Shown piece after piece: positions 56,877-64,000 of a stretch of DNA of 64,000 nucleotides. The notes below the pieces were generated by a model, which worked only from the letters and a program-made list of their open reading frames with translations, did not search any database and was not told the DNA's origin. Position 1 is the first letter of the stretch, and each line of letters opens with the position of its first letter. The DNA is taken from the NCBI GenBank assembly GCA_016841745.1, contig JAENYO010000002.1:434001-498000 (forward strand), in the 5' to 3' direction. The DNA comes from Acetomicrobium hydrogeniformans (GTDB taxonomy: Bacteria > Synergistota > Synergistia > Synergistales > JAFGMB01). The position numbers and the translations under genes were made by a program.

Positions 56877-58273
56877 CTGTGACCTTCCTCCAGAATCTTA
56901 TCCTGGCAGAATGGACCGAAAGACCCATCAGCATAACGTTCGAAAGATTCGCTTGAATTTTCCCATTTCTGAAGAACAGGTTGTAAGGCATGCCAGGACC
57001 AGTGTATTTCATCGAACCTGAGAGAATGACTCCTGTCTCCATCTATAATATCCTTTATCAATGAAGAATAGTCGGGAAGGGCTCTGTAGCCGTCTCTCTG
57101 GTAGGGAGAAGTAAGGTTTATAGAGCTTGCCTCCAGCTCCAGGCCTGGTTTCTTTGCCTGCATTATCATGCTTATTTTCTGCTCCGGTTTGATATCAAAA
57201 ATCAGCCAGTTGGTCTCAAAGGGCTCGCTTCCGCAGAGACAGGAATAAAATAGTGCCAGGGGTGGGAGTTTGAACTCAATGGCTACCTGGGTTGAAGATC
57301 TTTTCATTTTCTTTCCTGTCCTGAGGTAAAAGGGCACATCCTTCCATCTCCAGTTATCTATAAAAAGTTTCATCGCAACGAATGTTTCAGTCCTGGAATC
57401 AGCCGGGATCCCCTTTTCGGAAGTATATCCCATGTAAGTTCCCCTCACCGCTGATTTGTCTATCATTGAACCATTGATGTGACGTAAAGACCTCAGGACT
57501 TTAACTTTTTCGTCCCTCAGAAAAGTAGGGTCAAGGGTAGCCGGCGGTTCCATAGCTGTAAGGGCCAGTATCTGAAGAAGGTGATTCTGAACCATATCCC
57601 TCAAAGCGCCCACCCTGTCGTAATAGGATCCCCTGAGTTCTATCCCCTCTTCCTCGAAGGCCGTTATCTGAACCTGCCTTATATAGTTTCTATTCCATAA
57701 AGGCTCCATAAGCATGTTGGCAAAACGGAATACAAGGATATTCTGGATGGTTTCCTTGCCCAGAAAATGGTCAAGCCTGTAGATCTGATCTTCATTCCAT
57801 AAAGCGTGGATCCTTTGATCCAGTTCCAGAGAACTGATTTCATCCCATCCAAAGGGTTTTTCCAGGACTATTCGCCGAAAACCCTTGTCTTCAATATTTA
57901 AACCGGAACTGGCAAGGTGTTCGGCAGTGGAGGCAAAAAGGGATGGAGGTAGGGAAAGATAGAAAATTGAAGATTCAGCGAAAATCTGATTCAGTTGAGA
58001 CGTATTTGTTACCAGATCCTCCCACTCCATGTAGAAGAATCTGTCGCAAAATCCGGCCATTATTTCCCTTTCACAGGAAGGCTTGGCCTGGCTTATATAG
58101 TTTCTGATGCTTTCCCTGAAGGAATTATTGTCCATTTTCTGGCGGCTGATGCCCCATATCCTTATGCTGGAGGGTAGATAACCCTTTTCCTCAAGGGTAA
58201 AAAGTGAAGGAAGAAGTTTCTTTCTTGCCAGGTTCCCGGTAATTCCAAAGATAACCATGTCAACCATTTTCAA
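56861..58273 (-). CDS. zwf: Glucose-6-phosphate dehydrogenase
   Basis: [66 protein letters not shown]. Confidence 0.95.
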   Translation of the reverse strand: MKMVDMVIFGITGNLARKKLLPSLFTLEEKGYLPSSIRIWGISRQKMDNNSFRESIRNYISQAKPSCEREIMAGFCDRFFYMEWEDLVTNTSQLNQIFAESSIFYLSLPPSLFASTAEHLASSGLNIEDKGFRRIVLEKPFGWDEISSLELDQRIHALWNEDQIYRLDHFLGKETIQNILVFRFANMLMEPLWNRNYIRQVQITAFEEEGIELRGSYYDRVGALRDMVQNHLLQILALTAMEPPATLDPTFLRDEKVKVLRSLRHINGSMIDKSAVRGTYMGYTSEKGIPADSRTETFVAMKLFIDNWRWKDVPFYLRTGKKMKRSSTQVAIEFKLPPLALFYSCLCGSEPFETNWLIFDIKPEQKISMIMQAKKPGLELEASSINLTSPYQRDGYRALPDYSSLIKDIIDGDRSHSLRFDEIHWSWHALQPVLQKWENSSESFERYADGSFGPFCQDKILEEGHRWKSP

Positions 58274-59184
58274 TCCGCCTTCTTGATCTCATGTCCTCCA
58301 AAAGCATTTCTCATAATGGCCAGGATCTTATCCCCATATTGTTCTTCATTTCTGCTGCTGAAACGCTCAAAAAGGGCATTTGCCAGTATGGGGACGGATA
58401 CGTCCAGGTCTATTGCTTCCCTCAATGCCCATCTGGCTTCCCCCGAATCGGCAACCTTTGGGATTATTTCCGCAAGTTCCTGATCTTCTCCAAGGTACAT
58501 AGCCAGTAGATCCAGAAGCCAGCTTCGAATGACAGTACCATCCCTCCACGCATTCGAAACAGTTCCCAGGTCAAGATCGAATTCCTTCTTTTTCTTCATA
58601 AGCTCAAATCCTTCAGCATAAGCCTGCATCATCCCGTACTCTATGGCATTATGTACCATCTTGACGTAATGTCCTGAACCTGGAGGTCCCGTATGAACCC
58701 ATCCTTTATTTTCACCTGGAGCCAGGGTATGGACTAGTGGCAGGATCATCTCTGCGACTTCTTTTTCTGCTCCAAACATAAGTCCGTAGCCTTCTTTCTC
58801 TCCCCATATTCCTCCGGATACTCCCATGTCTACAAAATGTATGCCCTTTCCTTCAAGATTACGGTATCGAGTCATGGAATCCCGATAGTCGGAATTCCCC
58901 CCATCAATGATGCAGTCTCCCCTTTCCATGATCCCTGATAAAACCTTGATGGTAGTATCTATGGCGATCCCTGCAGGAAGCATGATCCATATGACACGGG
59001 GATGATTGATAGCCCTTACAAGTTCTTCAGGAGAAGAACATGGGGTAAGGCCGCTCTTTGCGAGGTCTTTGACGGCTTCATAGCTCCTGTTATATCCGTA
59101 GACGTCAAAACCCTTGCGAAGGAGTCTTTTTGCTATCCCTCTGCCCATTTTCCCCAAACCTATAATCCCAATCTGTCTAATCAT
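58270..59184 (-). CDS. gnd: 6-phosphogluconate dehydrogenase, decarboxylating (short, GndA/YqeC type)
   Basis: [95 protein letters not shown]. Confidence 0.95.
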   Translation of the reverse strand: MIRQIGIIGLGKMGRGIAKRLLRKGFDVYGYNRSYEAVKDLAKSGLTPCSSPEELVRAINHPRVIWIMLPAGIAIDTTIKVLSGIMERGDCIIDGGNSDYRDSMTRYRNLEGKGIHFVDMGVSGGIWGEKEGYGLMFGAEKEVAEMILPLVHTLAPGENKGWVHTGPPGSGHYVKMVHNAIEYGMMQAYAEGFELMKKKKEFDLDLGTVSNAWRDGTVIRSWLLDLLAMYLGEDQELAEIIPKVADSGEARWALREAIDLDVSVPILANALFERFSSRNEEQYGDKILAIMRNAFGGHEIKKAD

Positions 59185-59328
59185 AATATTAATATATTAT
59201 CACATATTCAATATGGCAATGAATTATAATATGCTACAGTTCCTTAAGGATCATCCTTCTCTGATATACTTTTTGAGAAAGGCTAAACCCTTAAGTCCAT
59301 CAAATCTTTACATTGCAGGGGGCCATAT

Positions 59329-59868
59329 ATGAAAAAATGGCTGGTGATATCTCTCATCATTTCAATGACGATCCTTCTTGTCCTTTTTTTAAGGGATCTC
59401 CGCAGAAACGATATATCCGGGGAGTCTGAAAGGGATAATATCCCAATTACAGAAGAAAAGAGAATCCTGACTGAAAAAAGGCCTGTAACGGAAGAAAAGG
59501 ACCTTGATAAGTACAGGGTAAACACCATTGACAGGAGAAAGGATCAGCATGAGGATCTGTCTGTTGTTCCTGATGTTGATGACTCTCTTCAAAAACTTGC
59601 AGATGGTATAAATAGAAAGAATTCTTCTTCCGGGCAGGGGATTTGCGGTTCTATTGATCTGCCACCTAAAATTAAAGAGGCAGCGGATCAACTGAAGGAT
59701 ATGGTCGATTCTTTTGATGATGCAACTCTGAAAACAACCAGAACGGTATTGAACAAGATCCCCTATTTCGAAGCGGAGCCCTCCAAAGCAAAAATCAGGA
59801 TGTCTGGTGACAGGGTAATGCTGAAAGTTACTATTCCTGCTGATGATATAAGAATCGGCAGGAATTAG
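59329..59868 (+). CDS. Membrane-anchored hypothetical protein
   Basis: MKKWLVISLIISMTILLVLFLRDLR single TM followed by hydrophilic region; no recognised family. Confidence 0.6.
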   Translation: MKKWLVISLIISMTILLVLFLRDLRRNDISGESERDNIPITEEKRILTEKRPVTEEKDLDKYRVNTIDRRKDQHEDLSVVPDVDDSLQKLADGINRKNSSSGQGICGSIDLPPKIKEAADQLKDMVDSFDDATLKTTRTVLNKIPYFEAEPSKAKIRMSGDRVMLKVTIPADDIRIGRN

Positions 59869-59924
59869 ATCTCGTCTTTGCTCAAACCTGAGCTTCTGTT
59901 TCATTCAATACAGGAGGTTTTATC

Positions 59925-60395
59925 ATGCTTGAGATCATTGATGTTCTGGAGAAAAGGCAGTACCTGCCTTTTCTCAGGTCGCTTTTTTCTGAATATGCCG
60001 AGTCGCTGGAGTTTGATCTTGACTTTCAGGATTTTGAAATGGAGTTATCTTCTTTACCAGGCAAATATTCCTCTCCAGGAGGAGCTCTTCTGCTTGCTCT
60101 TTTAAACGGAAGTCCTGCTGGCTGTGTCGCCATGCGTCCACTTTCTGAAGATATTGTAGAAATGAAAAGGCTCTATGTAAATCCATCCTTCAGGGGTTTT
60201 TCTATTGGAAGAGAACTGGCAGAAAAACTCATAGATCTGGCCCGATCATCCGGATTCAGTTTTATGAGACTGGACACTATGGATACAATGAAATCTGCAA
60301 TAGCCCTTTACACTTCTCTTGGTTTCAGGGAGATTCCCCCTTATTGTTATAATCCGATTCCTGGTGCCTTTTACTTAGAACTCAAACTTGATTAA
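59925..60395 (+). CDS. GNAT family N-acetyltransferase
   Basis: GCVAMRPLSEDIVEMKRLYVNPSFRGFSIGRELAEKLIDLARSSGFSFMRLDTMDTMKSAIALYTSLGFREI. Confidence 0.95.
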   Translation: MLEIIDVLEKRQYLPFLRSLFSEYAESLEFDLDFQDFEMELSSLPGKYSSPGGALLLALLNGSPAGCVAMRPLSEDIVEMKRLYVNPSFRGFSIGRELAEKLIDLARSSGFSFMRLDTMDTMKSAIALYTSLGFREIPPYCYNPIPGAFYLELKLD

Positions 60396-60626
60396 ACTTC
60401 CCTTTTTCCCGTAAAGTATTTTCTCCTCCCGTTCCTGTCTGTCTCTTCTGCTTCATATTCAGCTCCTCAGATTGAGATTTTTCACGGAGCAATAGGTTTT
60501 TAAGGCTTTGCCCTTTACATTTTATTGAATATAATCAATAAGGGTTAGTTAAACTTATGATGGGATATCTTTTTATTTGGAGACAGTTGTTGGCCCTGAA
60601 ATATCAGGGCAGGGAAGGAGGAGAAA

Positions 60627-61823
60627 ATGAAAAAAGCCTATGTGGTAGGAACGTGCGATACCAAGTACCACGAGTTAGCTTACGTGAGGGATCTTATAAG
60701 GAAAACAGGATTAGAGACCGTACTTGTCGATGTGGGGATCAAATCCCATGATCACCTGGTGGATGTTTCAAATTCGGAGGTAGCCTCTTATCATCCTGTC
60801 CTGAGGGATTTTCTGGAGAAGGTCGGTGACAGAGGAGAGGCAGTCATTGCCATGTCAAAGGCTCTCGAAAGGTTCATAGTAACGAGGGATGATCTTTGCG
60901 GTATCATCGGGCTTGGCGGTTCTGGAGGTACATCCCTTGTTACCTCGGGAATGAGACAACTTCCCATAGGTCTGCCGAAGATCATGGTTTCAACCGTGGC
61001 CTCTTCAAATGTTGCTCCCTATGTTGGACCCAACGATATATGTATGATGTACTCGGTCACAGATGTGGCCGGGATTAACAGGATATCCAGGGTGGTGCTG
61101 GGAAATGCCGCCCATGCTCTGGCCGGGATGGTCAAAGAGAGTATCCCGGAGGAAAAGAATGGAAAAGAGCCCCTGGGAATGACCATGTTCGGAGTTACCA
61201 CTCCCTGTGTGAATCAGTTAATGGCTATTCTCCAGGAGGATTATGACTGCCTGGTTTTTCACGCTACGGGGACAGGTGGTCAGTCAATGGAAAAACTTGT
61301 TGATTCCCGGGTGATGAAGCGGGTAATAGATGTAACCACTACCGAGGTCTGTGACCTGCTCATGGGTGGTGTCTTCAGTGCAGGGGAAGATCGGTTTGGA
61401 GCGATAATACGGAGCGGTATACCTTATGTAGGATCCTGTGGGGCTCTCGATATGGTGAATTTTGGTGCAATGGACACAGTTCCCGAGAAATACAGAGGAA
61501 GAAACCTCTATGTCCATAATCCTCAGGTTACCCTTATGAGAACAACCCCCGAGGAAAATCGAAAAATGGGAGAATGGATAGGTCATAAACTCAATCAGTG
61601 TAAGGGATCAGTGCGTTTCCTTTTACCTGAAAAAGGGGTGTCCATGATAGATGCTCCTGATATGCCTTTTTATGATCCGGATGCCGATGAAGCCTTCTTT
61701 AGTGCTCTTGAAGCAACTGTACAGCAGACCCATACCCGAAAAATTCTTCGTCTTCCATGCCATATCAATGATCCGGAATTTGTTGCAGCCCTGGTAGATA
61801 ATTTCAGGGAGATAAACTCTTAG
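60627..61823 (+). CDS. Tm-1-like ATP-binding domain-containing protein (UPF0261)
   Basis: MKKAYVVGTCDTKYHELAYVRDLIRKTGLETVLVDVG, GIIGLGGSGGTSLVTSGMRQLPIGLPKIMVSTVASSNVAPYVGPNDICMMYSVTDVAGINRIS. Confidence 0.95.
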   Translation: MKKAYVVGTCDTKYHELAYVRDLIRKTGLETVLVDVGIKSHDHLVDVSNSEVASYHPVLRDFLEKVGDRGEAVIAMSKALERFIVTRDDLCGIIGLGGSGGTSLVTSGMRQLPIGLPKIMVSTVASSNVAPYVGPNDICMMYSVTDVAGINRISRVVLGNAAHALAGMVKESIPEEKNGKEPLGMTMFGVTTPCVNQLMAILQEDYDCLVFHATGTGGQSMEKLVDSRVMKRVIDVTTTEVCDLLMGGVFSAGEDRFGAIIRSGIPYVGSCGALDMVNFGAMDTVPEKYRGRNLYVHNPQVTLMRTTPEENRKMGEWIGHKLNQCKGSVRFLLPEKGVSMIDAPDMPFYDPDADEAFFSALEATVQQTHTRKILRLPCHINDPEFVAALVDNFREINS

Positions 61824-61926
61824 AAATTCTTATTATCAATAGCCGGTCTCAGGAATTTCATGTTGTGTATTCCGTTTTTCACCTGAAACTGGAATCAAGA
61901 ACAAAAATCTTGTTGGGGGTTATGAT

Positions 61927-62757
61927 ATGAATAAACTGACCAGAACGGAACTGTTGGAAAAATTTCAAAATATGATTGAAAGGAACGAACCCATCATAGG
62001 TGGTGGAGCTGGTACTGGTATTTCTGCCAAATGGGAAGAAGCTGGTGGGATAGACCTGATAGTTATATATAATTCCGGCCGTTACCGTATGGCGGGCAGG
62101 GGTTCCCTGGCGGGTCTTATGGCTTACGGAAATGCCAACCAGATAGTTAAGGAAATGGCAATGGAAGTTATCCCTGTTGTCAAAGATGTCCCGGTCCTTG
62201 CAGGTGTTAATGGAACAGACCCATTCATTAACTGGGATAATTTTCTCAAAGAACTAAGGGATCTGGGCTTTGCAGGAGTTCAGAACTTTCCTACAGTAGG
62301 ACTTATCGATGGGATCTTCAGGGCAAATCTGGAGGAAACCGGAATGGGTTATGGTCTTGAAGTCGAAGCCATACGAATGGCTCACGAAATGGATATGCTT
62401 ACCACACCTTATGTATTCAGTTCAGAAGATGCCATAGCCATGACAGAAGCCGGTGCTGATATCATCGTGTGCCATATGGGACTAACAACCAAAGGCAGCA
62501 TTGGAGCTCATACATCAAAGACCCTGGATCAATGTGTGGCCCTTATTGATGAATGGGCAACGGCCGCCCGAAGTGTCAGAGAGGATGTTATCGTACTATG
62601 TCACGGAGGGCCTTTAGCTATGCCTGAAGATGCCCAGTATGTCCTGAAGCGCTGCAAAAATATCAATGGTTTCTATGGAGCAAGCAGCATGGAAAGACTC
62701 CCGGTGGAAACTGCCATAAAGGAACAGATTGAAAAGTTCAAAAAAGTGACTTTCTGA
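61927..62757 (+). CDS. Phosphoenolpyruvate hydrolase-like family (TIM barrel; Tm-1 C-terminal homologue)
   Basis: [82 protein letters not shown]. Confidence 0.93.
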   Translation: MNKLTRTELLEKFQNMIERNEPIIGGGAGTGISAKWEEAGGIDLIVIYNSGRYRMAGRGSLAGLMAYGNANQIVKEMAMEVIPVVKDVPVLAGVNGTDPFINWDNFLKELRDLGFAGVQNFPTVGLIDGIFRANLEETGMGYGLEVEAIRMAHEMDMLTTPYVFSSEDAIAMTEAGADIIVCHMGLTTKGSIGAHTSKTLDQCVALIDEWATAARSVREDVIVLCHGGPLAMPEDAQYVLKRCKNINGFYGASSMERLPVETAIKEQIEKFKKVTF

Positions 62758-62772
62758 TCTTCTGGTTTACAC

Positions 62773-62807
62773 AATTTAAAGCCGGGCTGAATGCCCGGCT
62801 TTAAATT
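62773..62807. terminator. Stem-loop terminator
   Basis: AATTTAAAGCCGGGC TGAAT GCCCGGCTTTAAATT. Confidence 0.8.
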
Positions 62808-62870
62808 TATCTCTATTATGTAAGCTTGATCAGATATGTCTTTTCATTTCTAATTATCTCTCTGGTGGTG

Positions 62871-63752
62871 TTAAATAAGATCTACAATGTTGATATCGTC
62901 ATGAATGTAATATTTTTCAAAATTGGCAAGAGTTTCGTATTTTTTTATCTCCTCTTTAGCCTGGTCAGGATTTTTAAGGTAAATTCCGATTATCAATGCA
63001 TGGATCAGGGCTACTACAGCGGACATAGGCTCAACAAGAGTAATAAATTTCATGGGGACTGTGAAAAGTAGATCGCATAATGCTGCTATAGGGGATACAT
63101 GGCTGTCTGTTATTCCGATAAGAGAAACTCCTTTGGATTTGAGTATCTTGGCTATGGTCTGTGTCCTTTCAGGATATCTTGGAAAGCTGAGGATCAGGGC
63201 TGAAGAACCTTTACCTATATCTTTAAGGTCGTTATATTCCTCTATATTAAAATTAACTATTTTTTTCACTTTTTGTCGGATGATGCTCAGGTAGAGAGCG
63301 TATTCTACAGCGCATGAATCTGGTTGAGTCCCTACAATAAGAATATGACTTGAATTATAAAGCAGGTTAACTGCCTTCTCAAAAATTTCCGGTTTCAGTA
63401 AAGCAAGGGTCTCATCCATTATAGCTTTTTCAATCCCGAAAACCTTGGAGAAGAGATTCTGCTCAAGATCCTCTCTTGCCAGAGAGGATCTTTCCAGGGA
63501 AGAAATATGATCCTTGATGAGATCTTTCATTGCTAACTGTAAATCAGATGAACCGGAATAACCCAGGGTATGAGCTAATCTTGTTACTGTAGATTCACTC
63601 ACCCCGGCAGCTTTAGCGAGGGTAGAAGCATTTTCGAATGCCATGTTCCTGTAGTTCAGCAGCATGAACTTTGCAAGCTGATATTGTTTGGGGCTTAGGG
63701 AATCTGCATTGTTGTTGATTCTTTGAATTAACGGTTTCTTTGTAATTGTCAT
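62871..63752 (-). CDS. MurR/RpiR family transcriptional regulator (HTH plus SIS domain)
   Basis: SLSPKQYQLAKFMLLNYRNMAFENASTLAKAAGVSESTVTRLAHTLGYSG HTH_6; SHILIVGTQPDSCAVEYALYLS SIS. Confidence 0.93.
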   Translation of the reverse strand: MTITKKPLIQRINNNADSLSPKQYQLAKFMLLNYRNMAFENASTLAKAAGVSESTVTRLAHTLGYSGSSDLQLAMKDLIKDHISSLERSSLAREDLEQNLFSKVFGIEKAIMDETLALLKPEIFEKAVNLLYNSSHILIVGTQPDSCAVEYALYLSIIRQKVKKIVNFNIEEYNDLKDIGKGSSALILSFPRYPERTQTIAKILKSKGVSLIGITDSHVSPIAALCDLLFTVPMKFITLVEPMSAVVALIHALIIGIYLKNPDQAKEEIKKYETLANFEKYYIHDDINIVDLI

Positions 63753-63884
63753 TCAGGTGCCCCCTGCCAGGAAAATCTTTGTGTAAATGCTGAGAAAACA
63801 GGTATTTACGAAACATTCCAGTCGCGGAACTTTTCAGTTCATATCTTCCGTCTCTTCTACAGAAAACTTCAGTTTCGAACCTTC

Positions 63885-63930
63885 TTGTCTAAAATTTAAG
63901 GGTATAGTATGATTCTATCATATGATAGAA
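63885..63930 (+). promoter_or_regulatory. Promoter TTGTCT-N17-TATGAT overlapped by perfect 18-nt palindrome TTCTATCATATGATAGAA (63913-63930)
   Basis: Lies between divergent RpiR gene and a + strand start (ATG 63995 after GAGGGGGAG). Confidence 0.7.
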
Positions 63931-64000
63931 AATTTTCATCGTATCTTTATTCTGCAAGAATATTTCCAGCATATTCAAAAGAGGGGGAGTTGGAATGAAG

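Noticed and set aside
60589-60606. Small hairpin CCCTGAAATATCAGGG upstream of the Tm-1-like gene
   Set aside because: Short stem, no T tract, no regulatory motif recognised.
1-64000. CRISPR arrays, tRNA/rRNA genes, prophage or integron structures
   Set aside because: No regularly spaced repeats, tRNA-like cloverleafs, or phage structural/integrase ORFs were recognised by eye; a cmscan/CRISPR finder run would be decisive.

Overview
The window is a chromosome segment of an anaerobic, apparently amino-acid-fermenting bacterium. The gene content resembles Synergistota or Clostridia, but taxonomy is inference only. ORFs are dense, and no rRNA, tRNA or CRISPR was recognised. Main blocks: (1) 1-13.6 kb, an amino-acid or amino-acid-derivative catabolic island. 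It has a leftward TRAP transporter operon carrying an ornithine-cyclodeaminase-like gene and a fused serine dehydratase, a divergent FadR regulator, an XRE-cupin regulator, a grdE-like proprotein gene, a grdB-like selenoprotein gene, a grdX-like gene, an octopine/opine-dehydrogenase family gene and a second FadR regulator. The ORF track ends grdB at a UGA that is very probably selenocysteine: the frame continues to 10910 and a SECIS-like hairpin follows the UGA. (2) 13.7-19.5 kb: DUF2238-like and TauE/SafE membrane proteins, nitrilase, a yybP-ykoY-type Mn riboswitch with mntP, MOSC, an OYE-family reductase and a fasciclin-domain protein. (3) 19.5-26.7 kb: a ynjBCDF/ydjX-like cluster. (4) 26.7-36.8 kb: sterol desaturase-like protein, PP-loop-like protein, ApgM, PHP, YerC, hydrolase, SagB-type nitroreductase, a Moco/Tuco-like riboswitch upstream of tungstate transporter genes tupABC, and tandem Usp genes. 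(5) 36.9-42 kb: Rrf2, ferredoxin, hybrid-cluster protein and cupin genes, an IMPase split by an in-frame TAA, and a cyclophilin. (6) 42-52 kb: PocR/PAS/GGDEF proteins, Ski2-like helicase, a truncated TnpB-like RuvC protein with an upstream short transcription unit, PolX, a low-complexity secreted protein, a frameshifted dgkA remnant and a SIMPL protein. (7) 52.5-64 kb: GntR and a four-subunit 2-oxoacid:ferredoxin oxidoreductase, pgl-zwf-gnd, a Tm-1-like split pair, and an RpiR regulator facing a strong palindromic operator. Best candidates for something undescribed are the grdEB(Sec)X plus opine dehydrogenase module and the TnpB-like RuvC-only protein with its own upstream small transcript. 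All family names come from reading motifs; no database search was run.
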